The notes under the pieces are model-generated. The model ran no database searches and was not told the origin of the DNA. It worked only from the letters and a program-made list of their open reading frames with translations. From Serratia microhaemolytica (GTDB taxonomy: Bacteria > Pseudomonadota > Gammaproteobacteria > Enterobacterales > Enterobacteriaceae), in contig NZ_SBEF01000003.1 of the NCBI RefSeq assembly GCF_004011885.1, positions 124,001 through 188,000 of the forward strand: a stretch of 64,000 bases of DNA. Direction: 5' to 3'. The position numbers and the translations under genes were made by a program. This document shows, piece after piece, positions 20,263 through 30,183 of this stretch (the stretch's first letter is position 1; the number at the start of each line of letters is the position of its first letter).

Positions 20263-21756
20263 CTAAACCCCGAGTGGCCACTGTAACAGATAGACCCAGA
20301 CCAGCAGCAACGTTGTCCAGACAAACAGGAACGCGATGCTGAATGGCAGCATGAGCGACATCAATGTACCCAGTTTGGCATTCTCATCGTAAGTCTGTGC
20401 TGTGGCCAGCACTATACCCAAGTAACCAAACAGCGGGCTAATGATATTGGTAACAGAATCGCCAATGCGAAATGCAGCCTGTGTCACCTCTAACGGTATC
20501 CCGGCATAGAACAGCGACGGTATTAAAATTGGCGCCATCATGCTCCATTGCACTACCGGCGAGCCGATAAAAAGATTCAATACGGCACAGAGTAGCACGA
20601 CCAACAACAGGATCACTGTGGAAGGCAGCGCGGTAGTTACCAGCAATTTACTGATTGAAATTGCTAATAGACCAGAGAGTTGGCTCAACTTAAACAGATA
20701 GATGAGCTGTGAAGCAACAAAGATAATCAGTAACAGCAGCCCAAGTTGACTTAAACTTTTTTGGCACGCCTTGATTAAGTCACGCTCTGTTTTAAAGCTT
20801 CCGGACAGCCAGCCAAACGTTAAACCGCTCAGGCCAAATGTTAGCGCAATCAGTACAGGCAGCGCTTTGATCACTTCTGTGCGCCCTAATGGCTGGCCCT
20901 CTCTTGGTGATAACCAGCCACCGGGTAGAAGGGTAGAGAGCAGAAAGAAGGCGATACAGAGTACAAACACCAGCCCAGCAGCGAGCATAGCGCGATCACT
21001 CTGTTTGTTTGACACGATGTCTAAACAGGGCAGGTTACACAAATGGCTGGATAACAGCTGCTTTTGTGCCAGACGTTTTTCAACTATGCGGATAGAGACA
21101 ACGGTACCGGTGAATACCAGCACTAACACACTGGCACTCATAAAGAAATAGTTGGCCATCGGGCTAACCACATAGCTGGCATCAATCAATTGCGCAGCTG
21201 ACGTAGTAATACCCGATATCACCACATCATAAGTGGTCAGAAACAGCGTCGCATGGCTTCCGCCAGCGGCACCAGCAAAAGCGGTTGCCAACCCGGCCAA
21301 TGCTGGGCGTCCGGCTGCTTGGTAGGCTTGGCAGGCGAGAGGGATCAGTATAATGTAGCCAACCGCGCCAATGACATTGGATAGAATACCTAACGTAATG
21401 ATACTTATCGTTAACTGCCAGTATCCTGTTTTATTTACCAGCCGTTGCACACTATAGGCGATCAGTCCAGAAGCGTCGGCGAGGCCAATACCTATGGTAG
21501 CGATAATCACCACACCTAACGGAGGAAACTGAATAAATGCCTCAACACTGCCACCGAGCCATGTGCGGATACCGTTGGCAGACAGCAGGTTGTTGACATG
21601 CTGTATTTCGCCACTGGGCAGTGTGTAGGAAACTTGCGCAACGGATGCCACAAACGAAGCGACAACAACAATCAACGCTAGCCACAGAAACAGAAAGACC
21701 GGATGGGGAAGTCGGTTTCCCCACTGCTCTATTTTATCGAAGCTGTTCATCTTCAT
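20263..21756 (-). CDS. AbgT-family transporter
   Basis: This 497-residue integral membrane protein has about 11-13 hydrophobic segments and resembles AbgT/MtrF. AbgT family members import p-aminobenzoyl-glutamate or act as antimetabolite (sulfonamide) exporters. Family-type segments include GNRLPHPVFLFLWL at the N-terminus, the GAAGGSHATLF loop near residue 170 and SPVVQWSMMAPILIPSLF with GIPLEVTQAAFRIGDS in the C-terminal half. No abgA/abgB peptidase genes lie nearby. It sits between moaA and ybhK, which are adjacent in E. coli, and so looks like an insertion. The ATG at 21756 is followed by a second in-frame ATG six bases on. Substrate unknown. Confidence 0.85.
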   Translation of the reverse strand: MKMNSFDKIEQWGNRLPHPVFLFLWLALIVVVASFVASVAQVSYTLPSGEIQHVNNLLSANGIRTWLGGSVEAFIQFPPLGVVIIATIGIGLADASGLIAYSVQRLVNKTGYWQLTISIITLGILSNVIGAVGYIILIPLACQAYQAAGRPALAGLATAFAGAAGGSHATLFLTTYDVVISGITTSAAQLIDASYVVSPMANYFFMSASVLVLVFTGTVVSIRIVEKRLAQKQLLSSHLCNLPCLDIVSNKQSDRAMLAAGLVFVLCIAFFLLSTLLPGGWLSPREGQPLGRTEVIKALPVLIALTFGLSGLTFGWLSGSFKTERDLIKACQKSLSQLGLLLLIIFVASQLIYLFKLSQLSGLLAISISKLLVTTALPSTVILLLVVLLCAVLNLFIGSPVVQWSMMAPILIPSLFYAGIPLEVTQAAFRIGDSVTNIISPLFGYLGIVLATAQTYDENAKLGTLMSLMLPFSIAFLFVWTTLLLVWVYLLQWPLGV

Positions 21757-21931
21757 CGGAATCCGCTAACTAAGCTCATTTTCTGGGGGGTGGTGAAAGA
21801 AATTTACACGTATCAATTCAGTTCTAAATAAAATATAGTCAATAAAATTAGTAGATTGTGTCTGTTGTTGATTTCTCTGTGATCGCGTTACTGACGCTGC
21901 CGAATGTGGCAGACACGGTTGAGACTTTACT

Positions 21932-21950
21932 GAAAATCGTTCTCATTTTC
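21932..21950. promoter_or_regulatory. Candidate Fur box without an iron gene
   Basis: GAAAAT (21932-21937) and ATTTTC (21945-21950) form an inverted repeat with seven bases between the arms, the layout of the 19-bp Fur consensus. About 13 of 19 positions match by eye. It lies 146 bases before ybhK and 176 bases from the AbgT gene, neither of which is a known Fur target. Confidence 0.4.
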
Positions 21951-22095
21951 AATTGCTCATTTCCAGCACCAACAACCAATAGTTTGGCACTGTTGATGCT
22001 GGTTCGCCGCCTGGCTAACCAAAATGGTGGAGTCGTAATTTATCTATCAGCAAGATATGATAGTCGGCAATCAGCTTCATTATTCAGGAATCATT

Positions 22096-23013
22096 ATGCG
22101 TAACCGCACTCTTGCCGATCTCGATCGGGTTGTCGCTCTAGGAGGAGGGCACGGCCTTGGACGTGTAATGTCTGCACTCTCATCACTGGGATCACGTTTA
22201 ACCGGCATTGTCACCACCACCGATAACGGCGGCTCCACTGGGCGTATTCGCCGTAGTGAAGGCGGCATTGCTTGGGGCGATACGCGCAATTGCCTCAATC
22301 AGTTAATCACCGAACCTAGCGTTGCCTCGGCGATGTTTGAATACCGCTTTGCTGGCAGTGGTGAGTTGGCTGGACATAACTTGGGTAATTTGATGCTTAA
22401 GGCATTGGATAATTTGAGTGTTCGCCCACTGGATGCCATCAACTTGGTACGTAGCCTATTGAAGATCGATGCGGCGCTGATCCCGATGTCAGAACAGGCG
22501 GCAGATCTGGTCGCTCATGATCATCACGGCCAAGCGGTGCATGGGGAAGTTGAGATCGACAAGCTGACTCACTTGCCACAGGCATTAATGTTATCACCGC
22601 AAGTACAAGCAACGCGTGAAGGGCTAGATGCAATTGCACAAGCTGATCTGATCCTGATCGGCCCCGGTAGTTTTTTAACTAGCCTGATGCCGCTACTGTT
22701 GCTAGACGATCTCACCCAAGCGTTGCGCCGCAGCCAAGCCAACATGGTTTACATTGGTAACTTAGGGCGAGAATTGAGTGTGGCTGCAGCAGGATTAACG
22801 CTGCAAGATAAGCTAACACTACTGGAAAGCAAAATGGGCGGTAAAATGATCGACGCGGTGATTGTTAGCCCAACTGTTGATATTGGCACGATAGCGGGGC
22901 GGATTGTGATCCAGCAACCACTGGAAGCCGATGATATTCCTTATCGACATGATCGCCATCTGCTACGTCAGGCGCTGGAACAAGCATTAGTCGCGTTGGC
23001 TGCTAGAACCTGA
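22096..23013 (+). CDS. ybhK: YvcK/CofD-family gluconeogenesis-factor-like protein YbhK
   Basis: This 305-residue protein has the 2-phospho-L-lactate transferase (CofD-like) Rossmann fold. It is colinear with E. coli YbhK (302) and related to Bacillus YvcK, a UDP-sugar-binding protein needed on gluconeogenic carbon sources. Visible motifs are [11 protein letters not shown] at the N-terminus, [36 protein letters not shown] and [18 protein letters not shown] 22096 is chosen because AGGAA lies five bases upstream and the N-terminus aligns; an earlier in-frame start adds 13 residues of unrelated sequence. The enzymatic role in Gram-negatives is unproven. Confidence 0.93.
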   Translation: MRNRTLADLDRVVALGGGHGLGRVMSALSSLGSRLTGIVTTTDNGGSTGRIRRSEGGIAWGDTRNCLNQLITEPSVASAMFEYRFAGSGELAGHNLGNLMLKALDNLSVRPLDAINLVRSLLKIDAALIPMSEQAADLVAHDHHGQAVHGEVEIDKLTHLPQALMLSPQVQATREGLDAIAQADLILIGPGSFLTSLMPLLLLDDLTQALRRSQANMVYIGNLGRELSVAAAGLTLQDKLTLLESKMGGKMIDAVIVSPTVDIGTIAGRIVIQQPLEADDIPYRHDRHLLRQALEQALVALAART

Positions 23014-23097
23014 AAGCCAGATGCAATCGCAGCCGGTGGCGCTAATAAATCACATTTCGCCTACCAGGCTGCTAGCCCAGATCTACAACCGGTAAAG

Positions 23098-23682
23098 TTA
23101 TAGCTGCCAACGGAACCAAGCAAACAACACATTACCGTTATTGTGCGTGCCGGGGATATAGGTCGCTTGGAAAGTGAAACGCTGGTAACCGATCGAGGCT
23201 AACGGTACCAAAGCCGGTACTGGTACATAGCTCCAGTTATCACGAGCAGTAACACCGACGGTATATCCCAAACCCAAACGGAAATTGTTATCTTGAGTGG
23301 GGCGCCAGATCTTCTCATAGGCATAACCGCTGAACGGTTCCCACTTATTGAACGAGTCCTTGAACGCCATAATATAGATCGCGTGCCAATTACCATTGCC
23401 ATCAAAGCGTGACATACCGTAACCAGCGCCCCAAGGGCGTTCATTGTAGTGATCAATCTTGTATTGGTCATAAGTCCAGCGATTGTGCCAAGTGATCACC
23501 GGTAGATAAAAATCCCGGTCAGGTGAACTATGCCAAGTCTGTTTGACATCATCAACAAAACGGTTCCACCACGACGCAGACGGCTCAGCATTGCTCTCGT
23601 CGTGGGTTACTGCTGCCAAGCTCGGCAGTGTGGAGAAGAGTAACATCGTCAGAGTGACTATCTTAGTCTTGCTGAAAAACAT
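23098..23682 (-). CDS. pagP: Lipid A palmitoyltransferase PagP
   Basis: PagP is an outer-membrane eight-stranded barrel enzyme that transfers palmitate from phospholipid to lipid A, giving resistance to cationic peptides. The 194-residue precursor starts with a signal peptide ([20 protein letters not shown], cut near Ala23-Ala24). The catalytic residues are visible as the His in ITWHNRW and the Asp-Ser in [21 protein letters not shown] and the C-terminal FAWFRWQL also match the family. The start with AGAGGTG upstream was chosen over a longer frame to 23769. In E. coli the gene is under PhoPQ control; I could not find a convincing PhoP box here. Confidence 0.94.
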   Translation of the reverse strand: MFFSKTKIVTLTMLLFSTLPSLAAVTHDESNAEPSASWWNRFVDDVKQTWHSSPDRDFYLPVITWHNRWTYDQYKIDHYNERPWGAGYGMSRFDGNGNWHAIYIMAFKDSFNKWEPFSGYAYEKIWRPTQDNNFRLGLGYTVGVTARDNWSYVPVPALVPLASIGYQRFTFQATYIPGTHNNGNVLFAWFRWQL

Positions 23683-23964
23683 CGTGCGTGACACCTCTTG
23701 CAAAATAGAACGGCGCATTTTACGGATCACTTTGCCTATAGCAAGTGCCATGCCAATACTAATTGTCATTTTGTTTTAATTTGTTCAGCCTGCGTTAACA
23801 CAACAAGCTAACGCACTTTTCCATCCTCACGGGTTATCGGTAGCCGATGAAGCCAGTGGCTGAAGTCTAACTTCATATCTCATCGTGCTAAATCGGGCTC
23901 GTTGCTGCCGACGTCTGCCTAGGTTGAATTGGCAGTGTAGTTGACCAAAAGCTAAAAAGTAAAA

Positions 23965-23994
23965 AAATCTGGCACGATGAACGCTGCCAGATTT
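23965..23994 (-). terminator. Terminator of fabB
   Basis: A ten-base-pair stem (AAATCTGGCA 23965-23974 with TGCCAGATTT 23985-23994) closes a ten-base loop. On the minus strand it is followed by further T residues (from the run of seven A at 23961-23967). It lies 28 bases beyond the fabB stop. The region 23683-23960 upstream of pagP shows no gene. Confidence 0.85.
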
Positions 23995-24022
23995 TTATGC
24001 TTGTCGTTCTTACTCGCTGTGG

Positions 24023-25231
24023 TTACAGCTTGCGCATCACCAACGTCGCGTTGGTACCACCAAAACCGAAGCTATTTGACATCACGGTCGTTAACGCACG
24101 CTTGGTTGGCTCGGTGATGATATTCATGCCTACAGCTTGCTCATCGAGTGTTTCAATGTTGATACTTGGCGCGATAAAGCCATGCTCCAGCATCAGCAGA
24201 CTGTAAATTGCCTCCTGCACACCGGCGGCTCCCAATGAGTGACCTGTCATGGCCTTGGTGGCAGAAATGGCCGGGGTGCCGTTACCAAACACTTCACGGA
24301 TCGCCCACAGCTCTTTCACATCACCGACCGGGGTAGAAGTACCATGCACATTCATGTAGTCAACTGGCGTATCAACCCCCGCCAACGCCATTTGCATACA
24401 GCGCACAGCCCCTTCACCGGAAGGGGCAACCATGTCTGCACCGTCAGAGGTGGCACCATAACCGACAATTTCTGCGTAGATATGGGCACCGCGTGCGAGT
24501 GCGTGTTCTAACTCTTCCACGACAACCATACCGCCACCACCGGCAATCACGAAGCCATCGCGGTTAGCATCGTAAGTGCGAGAAGCTTTCTCAGGCGTAT
24601 CGTTGTAACTGGTAGAGAGCGCGCCCATGGCATCAAACTCACACGACATCTCCCAGCACAACTCTTCGCCACCGCCGGCAAATACCACATCCTGCTTACC
24701 CAGTTGGATCAGTTCGACCGCATGGCCGATACAGTGCGCAGAGGTTGCACAGGCAGAGCTGATTGAGTAGTTAACACCACGAATTTTGAACGGGGTAGCG
24801 AGACAGGCTGAAACACCGGATGCCATCGCCTTGGTCACCATATAGGGGCCGACACCACGCAGACCTTTGGCACGCATTCCGTCTGAGCCTGCCACTTGGT
24901 TACGTGGCGAGCCACCCCCAGAGCCAACCACCAGGCCGGTACGATTGTTCGAGACCTGCTCTGGTAGCAAACCAGAATCTTGTATTGCCTGTTCCATCGA
25001 GAGATAAGCATAAATTGATGCATCACTCATAAAACGCATCACTTTACGGTCAATCAGACCTGAGGTGTCTAATTTAACATTACCCCACACGTGACTACGC
25101 ATACCGGAATCTTTCAGTTCCTGAGAGAAGGTGATCCCTGATCTCCCCTCTTGCAGGCTTGCTAAAACCTCCTGCTGGTTGTTACCAATGCTAGAGACGA
25201 TTCCTAGGCCAGTAATCACTGCACGTTTCAT
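24023..25231 (-). CDS. fabB: Beta-ketoacyl-ACP synthase I
   Basis: FabB elongates fatty acids by condensing acyl thioesters with malonyl-ACP and is essential for unsaturated fatty acid synthesis. The 402-residue protein carries the nucleophile Cys161 in [10 protein letters not shown]. The two catalytic histidines lie in [11 protein letters not shown] and [10 protein letters not shown], and the C-terminal glycine-rich [13 protein letters not shown] is present. E. coli FabB has 406 residues. The gene starts at ATG 25231 with GAGGTG upstream. It is probably controlled by the adjacent FabR and FadR sites and is transcribed divergently from mnmC, as in E. coli. Confidence 0.97.
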   Translation of the reverse strand: MKRAVITGLGIVSSIGNNQQEVLASLQEGRSGITFSQELKDSGMRSHVWGNVKLDTSGLIDRKVMRFMSDASIYAYLSMEQAIQDSGLLPEQVSNNRTGLVVGSGGGSPRNQVAGSDGMRAKGLRGVGPYMVTKAMASGVSACLATPFKIRGVNYSISSACATSAHCIGHAVELIQLGKQDVVFAGGGEELCWEMSCEFDAMGALSTSYNDTPEKASRTYDANRDGFVIAGGGGMVVVEELEHALARGAHIYAEIVGYGATSDGADMVAPSGEGAVRCMQMALAGVDTPVDYMNVHGTSTPVGDVKELWAIREVFGNGTPAISATKAMTGHSLGAAGVQEAIYSLLMLEHGFIAPSINIETLDEQAVGMNIITEPTKRALTTVMSNSFGFGGTNATLVMRKL

Positions 25232-25278
25232 TCAGCACCTCTTCCACAATTTCATATTAGGAGTTTTGTCTGCACTTT

Positions 25279-25296
25279 AGCTTACAGATGTACGCT
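25279..25296 (-). promoter_or_regulatory. FabR operator of fabB
   Basis: The half-sites AGCTTACA (25279-25286) and TGTACGCT (25289-25296) form a near-perfect palindrome with a two-base spacer; only one position breaks the symmetry. This matches the AGCGTACA-N2-TGT type site of the unsaturated-fatty-acid repressor FabR, located at the same relative place as in E. coli fabB, about 48 bases before the start codon. Confidence 0.75.
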
Positions 25297-25313
25297 GAGC
25301 AAGTCCGATCTGC
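25297..25313 (-). promoter_or_regulatory. FadR activator site of fabB
   Basis: On the minus strand the sequence GCAGATCGGACTTGCT shares the GATCGGACTTG core with the FadR sites of E. coli fabA and fabB. It lies directly upstream of the FabR operator, the expected position for activation by FadR in the absence of long-chain acyl-CoA. Confidence 0.72.
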
Positions 25314-25400
25314 AAACAGTACGATCATTTTATGCGGTTTGCAGCCAGTTAGCAGACTGGTTAGAATCGCCATATTCTCCTTTATTATCGGTAATCCATT

Positions 25401-27422
25401 GTGATCACTACTCCGATACAAACTGCCAGCCTGAGTTGGAATCAACAAGGTACACCTGTTTCGCAACAATTTGACGATGTTTATTTCTCTAATCAAAGCG
25501 GGCTACAAGAAAGCCAGTACGTTTTTATTGAGGGTAATCAGCTAACCACACGTTTTGCCACCCATAGCCGCCCGCTATTTATTGTTGCAGAGACCGGTTT
25601 TGGTACTGGTCTCAACTTTTTAGCGTTATGGCAACATTTTGCTGATTTCTGTCGTCAGCAGCCGAATGCCAGATTGCAGCGGCTGCATGTGATCAGTATT
25701 GAGAAGTTTCCTTTACAGCAGAGCGATCTACGAGCAGCTCATGCACAATGGCCAGAGTTGGCTCCATTAGCGGCAGAGTTACAAGCACAGTGGCCACTAC
25801 CGTTAGCGGGCTGTCACCGCTTGTTGTTTGCTTCAGGCCAAATCACACTCGATTTGTGGTTCGGGGATGTCAACCAGTGGCTGCCCGCGTTAGCCGGCAA
25901 TCTTGATCGTCAAGTAGATGCCTGGTTCCTGGATGGTTTTTCTCCGGCTAAAAATCCAGCCATGTGGAGTGAGACACTGTTTAACGCCATGGCACGTTTT
26001 AGCCGACCAGGCGGTAGCTTCGCCACCTTCACTGCCGCAGGCTTTGTCAAGCGTGGCTTAAAACAGGCAGGTTTTAATGTCAGCAAATGCAAAGGGTTTG
26101 GGCAAAAAAGAGAAATGTTGACAGGGCAATTACCGGACAGTGTCACCCCGCCGACACTGGCTACCCCTTGGTATGCTCGACCACCCGCAACGGATTGTAC
26201 CGATATCGCACTGATTGGCGGTGGTGTCGCCAGTGCCTGCTGCGCGTTATCACTGTTGCGTCGTGGTGCCAATCTCACCCTCTATTGTGCTGATGCGCAG
26301 GGTGCTGAAGGTGCATCGAGCAATCGCCAAGGAGCACTTTACCCACTGTTGAATGGCTCAGGTGACCGCTTAGAAAACTTCTTCAGTCACGCCTTTTTAT
26401 TTGCGCGCCGCCAGTACGATGCGTTACGGCAGTTGGGAATAGAATTTGATCACCAATGGTGTGGTGTTAGCCAACTGGCTTACGATGTTAAAAGTGCGGC
26501 CAAAATTGAGCGGTTGCTAGCTGCTCACTGGCCGCAACAGTTGGCACAGCCGGTTGATCGCGCTGCATTAACTGCATTGTGTGGCCTCGATTGTGGTGTC
26601 GGTGGGGTACACTATCCGTTGGCCGGGTGGCTCTATCCAGCACAACTTACCCGCGCCATATTGGTGCTGGCTGAACAGCGAGGAATGGTTTGTCACTATC
26701 AGCACAGCCTCAATGCACTGGTTGCCGATGGTGATTATTGGCAACTCCATTTTGCCAATGGTGAGATACGTAGACACAAGACGGTGATCCTAGCCAATGG
26801 TCACCGCGTAACCGAGTTTCCTGCCAGTGCGGCACTACCACTCTATCCGGTTGCGGGTCAGGTTTCTCACATTCCGACTACTGCAACATTAAGCCAGTTA
26901 AAACACGTGCTCTGCTACGATGGCTACCTGACGCCAGTCAACCCTGTCAATCAGCATCACTGTATTGGTGCCAGTTATCAGCGTGGTAGTGTCAGCCTGG
27001 AGTACAGCGCAAGCGAACAGCAGGAGAACCGCGCGCGTCTGCTGCGCTGTCTGCCAGAACAGGCGTGGCCGCGCCAGATTGATGTCAGTTCACAGCAGGC
27101 GCGTCGTGGGGTGCGTTGTGCCGCGCGTGATCACCTGCCAATGGTGGGCGCATTGCCGGATTATCCAGCGACACTGGCGTGCTACCACAACCTGCAACAA
27201 CAATCTGTTGCGGCTGAAACGGTGGCAGAAGCACCTTATCATCGAGGGTTATTTATTATCGGTGGGCTAGGTTCGCGTGGCTTATGTTCGGCACCATTGG
27301 CGGCAGAAATTTTGGCCGCTCAGCTATTGGCTGAACCACTGCCAGCCGATAGTGAAATGCTGGCAGCACTCAATCCAAACCGGATCTGGATCAGAAAGTT
27401 GCTAAAGGGACGCCCTGTTTAG
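25401..27422 (+). CDS. mnmC: Bifunctional tRNA mnm5s2U biosynthesis enzyme MnmC
   Basis: MnmC finishes 5-methylaminomethyl-2-thiouridine at the wobble position of several tRNAs. The 673-residue chain has the N-terminal SAM methyltransferase half ([15 protein letters not shown] near residues 62-76 and [14 protein letters not shown]). The C-terminal FAD-dependent oxidase half starts with the dinucleotide motif [15 protein letters not shown] near residue 274 and ends with [16 protein letters not shown]. Translation appears to begin at a GTG (25401), because the second residue onward aligns with E. coli MnmC and no ATG is suitable. It is divergent from fabB, as in E. coli. Confidence 0.95.
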   Translation: MITTPIQTASLSWNQQGTPVSQQFDDVYFSNQSGLQESQYVFIEGNQLTTRFATHSRPLFIVAETGFGTGLNFLALWQHFADFCRQQPNARLQRLHVISIEKFPLQQSDLRAAHAQWPELAPLAAELQAQWPLPLAGCHRLLFASGQITLDLWFGDVNQWLPALAGNLDRQVDAWFLDGFSPAKNPAMWSETLFNAMARFSRPGGSFATFTAAGFVKRGLKQAGFNVSKCKGFGQKREMLTGQLPDSVTPPTLATPWYARPPATDCTDIALIGGGVASACCALSLLRRGANLTLYCADAQGAEGASSNRQGALYPLLNGSGDRLENFFSHAFLFARRQYDALRQLGIEFDHQWCGVSQLAYDVKSAAKIERLLAAHWPQQLAQPVDRAALTALCGLDCGVGGVHYPLAGWLYPAQLTRAILVLAEQRGMVCHYQHSLNALVADGDYWQLHFANGEIRRHKTVILANGHRVTEFPASAALPLYPVAGQVSHIPTTATLSQLKHVLCYDGYLTPVNPVNQHHCIGASYQRGSVSLEYSASEQQENRARLLRCLPEQAWPRQIDVSSQQARRGVRCAARDHLPMVGALPDYPATLACYHNLQQQSVAAETVAEAPYHRGLFIIGGLGSRGLCSAPLAAEILAAQLLAEPLPADSEMLAALNPNRIWIRKLLKGRPV

Positions 27423-27431
27423 CCAACCCCT

Positions 27432-27487
27432 GCAACGGTTACAAGCCAGCGCAGCGTTCAACTGCCAGCGCTGGCTCAGACCGTTGC
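27432..27487. terminator. Two-tier hairpin between convergent mnmC and yfcL
   Basis: An outer stem (GCAACGG 27432-27438 with CCGTTGC 27481-27487) encloses an inner nine-base-pair stem (AGCCAGCGC 27444-27452 with GCGCTGGCT 27468-27476). It fills the gap between the two convergent genes. There is no T-tract on either strand, so it may act in both directions or as an mRNA 3' stabiliser. Confidence 0.6.
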
Positions 27488-27491
27488 GCTA

Positions 27492-27779
27492 TTACTCCTC
27501 CAACTCCAGCAACGCTGTTTGATACAGGCGCTGCCACAACCCAAGCACCAGCACCTGATCGGCGGGAGCCAGTTCCCCTGCTTTGATCGCTTTTACCAGA
27601 CTGTGACGTACACGCATGTCCAACTGCGTTAATGTCGTATCCCCTTTCTCTTGTGCTTGTGCCACTGCCAATGTCAAGTGTCCGCGCAGATATCCGCCAG
27701 CAAACAACTCATCATCGCTGCCGTGCTCAACCATCTCATCAATCAGTGTTAAAACACGCGCTTCAAAATCAGCGATCAT
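27492..27779 (-). CDS. yfcL: YfcL family protein of unknown function
   Basis: This 95-residue soluble, mostly helical protein is clearly related to E. coli YfcL (92 residues), with conserved MIADFEARVLTLIDEMV and SDDELFAGGYLRGHLTLA. No biochemical function is established. It keeps the E. coli position between mnmC and epmC. The ATG at 27779 has AGAGGAAA just upstream; the longer in-frame version to 27851 has no homologous N-terminus. An eight-base-pair inverted repeat (27821-27828 with 27833-27840) lies about 45 bases upstream of the start. Confidence 0.88.
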   Translation of the reverse strand: MIADFEARVLTLIDEMVEHGSDDELFAGGYLRGHLTLAVAQAQEKGDTTLTQLDMRVRHSLVKAIKAGELAPADQVLVLGLWQRLYQTALLELEE

Positions 27780-28128
27780 CTTATTTCCTCTTTCTATGGC
27801 AAACATAGCCAAACTATTTCTAGGCTGATATCTCAGCCTAAACCTTAGCAAGGATAACAGCGTGAGCCTATTAACCTACGGGATGATGCATTAGAGCCTA
27901 TCCTATTAGGGTCATTCTACTTGCCGTCTTGTTGCCGGGTGGTGTTTGGGATCCCCAGCATTGCGTGTATGTTGCGGTTTTTGTGCGCTATCAGCGTGTA
28001 AAAACTGACTGCGCCAATGACGCCTACTCGGTTAGGCTCTGGCTGCTTCAAACACGCTTTATTACGGTATTTATTGCATTACTTATCTCTGATTGTATTG
28101 TCTGCAAACATCTCCTATCGGCGGAAAA
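27780..28128. other. Spacer between yfcL and epmC without a recognised gene
   Basis: Apart from the short hairpin at 27821-27840 upstream of yfcL, I see nothing definable in these 349 bases. Short open frames on the plus strand have no ribosome-binding site and atypical composition and were not called. Confidence 0.5.
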
Positions 28129-28689
28129 TTAATTTAATGCTTCTGGGTATGGAAAACAGCTGGCGCAGAGCTGTGGTGTTTGGTAATACGCCCGTAGTGC
28201 TTGGATAAATTGTGCAGCTCTTTGCGGAATGCCTTGCTCAAGAAAAGCCAACACCCGCGCATGGACTAAGCGCTGAAACGCGATGCGGTCCGGTTCAACA
28301 TCACCATTCAGATTGTCGCAACTGACGTTAAAGTTAAAATCTGCTGCGACACAAAACATCCACTCTAACGCTTGTGGTGTGATCTCCACTACCTCAAAGC
28401 GGCGTTGTGTTGGTGCATCACGGCCATCTGGACAGTACCAATAGCCAAAATCGACTTGCTTGCGGCGCTCTACTCCAGCGACACACCAGTGAGCGATCTC
28501 ATGCATCGCACTGGCATAGTAACCATGAGCAAAAATGACGCGATGATAAGCATATTGCTCATCCGCTGGTAAGTAGATCGGCTCATCATCACCTTTAACC
28601 AACCGCGTGTTATAGCTTGCACTGAAGCATTGGTTAAATATCTCAATCAGGTGTTGATATTGATGTCTTGGTTGATCTGTTTGTGACAT
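28129..28689 (-). CDS. epmC: Elongation factor P hydroxylase EpmC (YfcM)
   Basis: EpmC hydroxylates the beta-lysylated lysine of translation factor EF-P, the last step of the EpmA/EpmB/EpmC modification pathway. The 186-residue product parallels E. coli YfcM (182). It has the metal-binding HEIAHW motif preceded by HGYYASAM, then VDFGYWYCPDGRDAPTQ, FNVSCDNLNGD and the terminal FPYPEALN. The ATG at 28689 gives the aligned N-terminus; extending to 28767 would add 26 residues without homology. It forms a conserved pair with yfcL, though the gap is longer than in E. coli. Confidence 0.94.
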   Translation of the reverse strand: MSQTDQPRHQYQHLIEIFNQCFSASYNTRLVKGDDEPIYLPADEQYAYHRVIFAHGYYASAMHEIAHWCVAGVERRKQVDFGYWYCPDGRDAPTQRRFEVVEITPQALEWMFCVAADFNFNVSCDNLNGDVEPDRIAFQRLVHARVLAFLEQGIPQRAAQFIQALRAYYQTPQLCASCFPYPEALN

Positions 28690-28853
28690 AAAAATTTGGC
28701 TCACCCTGGCACACAAGCGACCATAATACCGGTAATTGTTGATAAGCTGAAGCCAAACCCGATTCAAACATAGGTGTCATAACTTCTTTATCAAGAGGGT
28801 GGATGCCATTCAGTGTATGCAGTCGCAGTGTATCAGCGCAGTTGCACGCTCTG

Positions 28854-28875
28854 CTGCCAGCAACAGCGCTGGCAG
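28854..28875 (-). terminator. Hairpin downstream of the LysR gene
   Basis: An eight-base-pair perfect stem (CTGCCAGC 28854-28861 with GCTGGCAG 28868-28875) lies 62 bases beyond the LysR stop. No T-tract follows on the minus strand, so the call is tentative. Confidence 0.35.
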
Positions 28876-28936
28876 TAATAGGTACCTAGCGTGCCCGTTT
28901 CTCTGCCAGCAATGCCGCCTTGCCGGTGTTCTGATG

Positions 28937-29839
28937 TTATTGGTGATGATTAAAATAACGCATTATTTGCGCACGTAACCATTGGTTGGCGGGATTGTTA
29001 CGCTCACGGTTATGTATCATCAAACGGTAATGGATCGGCAAGCCAGTGAGTGGTGCTGGGAGCACTTGAAGCCCTAACTTAGCGGCAAACTGCTGCGCAA
29101 CTGTTTTGGTGACGATAGCAAGGCTATCACTCATGGCAACCAGAGACATCTGTACCATCATCGAGTCACATTCAGCGGCAATGTTACGTTCACTCAGACA
29201 CTCTTCAGTAAAATAGTCTGCCAGATAGACATTCTCACGCCGTAGTTTGAGTGTGACATGCTGTTCTTGATAATACTGGGCTAACGAGACTGCTCCCTGA
29301 ATGCGCGGATGCTGTTGACGGGCAATCAGGCAGATCTCATCACTGAACAACTTTTCTGAAAAGAACAACGGAACAGAGTAATGGGAAAAGTCGATAACCA
29401 GATCTGCATGTTGCTGATTAAGTAGCATCAGTTGCTGTTCTAGACTGTGCGGCATCGGCAGCAACTGGATCGCAATTTTGCCCAGTGAGCGATCCTGCTC
29501 AAGTTGTGGCAACAGCATCAGCATCAGAGGTTCGGGAAGATAGACCAAAAATTTACGGTAACTGTCGGTGTTAAAACTGTGCAGATTATCCAAGGTGTTG
29601 CGGATCTGACTCAACGCGGGTTCCAGTTGTTTCGCTAACTCATCAGCATGGTGAGTAGGCGTGATACCGCGACCATCGCGCCGGAAAAGGGTGACACCGA
29701 GTTGATCTTGTAGCCGCTTTAAAATCCCGCTGACACCAGGTTGCGTTAACCCGATCGCATTTGCTGCTAATGTGATCGAACGCTGGCGATAAACGGTCAG
29801 GAACACATTTAACAGGTTGAAATCGATACGATGACCCAT
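28937..29839 (-). CDS. LysR-family transcriptional regulator, LeuO-like
   Basis: This 300-residue LTTR has an N-terminal winged helix-turn-helix (DFNLLNVFLTVYRQRSITLAANAIGLTQPGVSGILKRL, in two parts about residues 6-43). A linker helix and an effector domain follow. The HTH and the spacing FVIDFS/SEKLFSDEICLIAR-type segments resemble the LeuO/NodD subgroup, but it is too divergent to name. It is divergently oriented from the exported protein at 30184 and the alkylsulfatase beyond, which are its likeliest targets. The region upstream of its start is AT-rich, as is common for H-NS/LeuO-type control. Confidence 0.85.
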   Translation of the reverse strand: MGHRIDFNLLNVFLTVYRQRSITLAANAIGLTQPGVSGILKRLQDQLGVTLFRRDGRGITPTHHADELAKQLEPALSQIRNTLDNLHSFNTDSYRKFLVYLPEPLMLMLLPQLEQDRSLGKIAIQLLPMPHSLEQQLMLLNQQHADLVIDFSHYSVPLFFSEKLFSDEICLIARQQHPRIQGAVSLAQYYQEQHVTLKLRRENVYLADYFTEECLSERNIAAECDSMMVQMSLVAMSDSLAIVTKTVAQQFAAKLGLQVLPAPLTGLPIHYRLMIHNRERNNPANQWLRAQIMRYFNHHQ

Positions 29840-30183
29840 ACTACCACCCGAAAGATTGCATTTTATAATCTATTATTCATCATATTGGAAAAGTTGCCGC
29901 TGATCTGTTTTGTTTTTTTTCAGTCAGTAATTAAAGATAGGTACTGAAACATCAATATCACTAATTGATTATCACAATCGGAATGACGCTCGAAATCGTT
30001 GTTTACTGCGTGTACACTGCATTTTCTGCGCTCAGTTTGTGCTGAAACTGATGGAGTCAATCGTGCTTACTGGGCTAGACCCCAAATGTGTAGTGATTTG
30101 TTAACGGCAGGTATCGATCCTGTCTGGCATCTTAAAACACCGTTTGCTCCAGTGCGGTATGCAATCATGAGGTATTCAATACA
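29840..30183. other. Divergent control region, LysR gene / exported protein gene
   Basis: These 344 bases are AT-rich near the LysR start (T runs at 29900-29920) and hold the promoters of both flanking genes. A LysR-type T-N11-A dyad was not identified with confidence. A short plus-strand frame at 29999 is not supported by coding features. Confidence 0.4.

Noticed and set aside
23770..23800. Possible PhoP box upstream of pagP (TGTTTT and TGTTCA)
   Set aside because: The two half-sites are ten bases apart, not eleven, and only partly match the TGTTTA repeat.
27929..28208. Small plus-strand frames between yfcL and epmC
   Set aside because: No ribosome-binding site, overlap with the end of epmC and no recognisable sequence.
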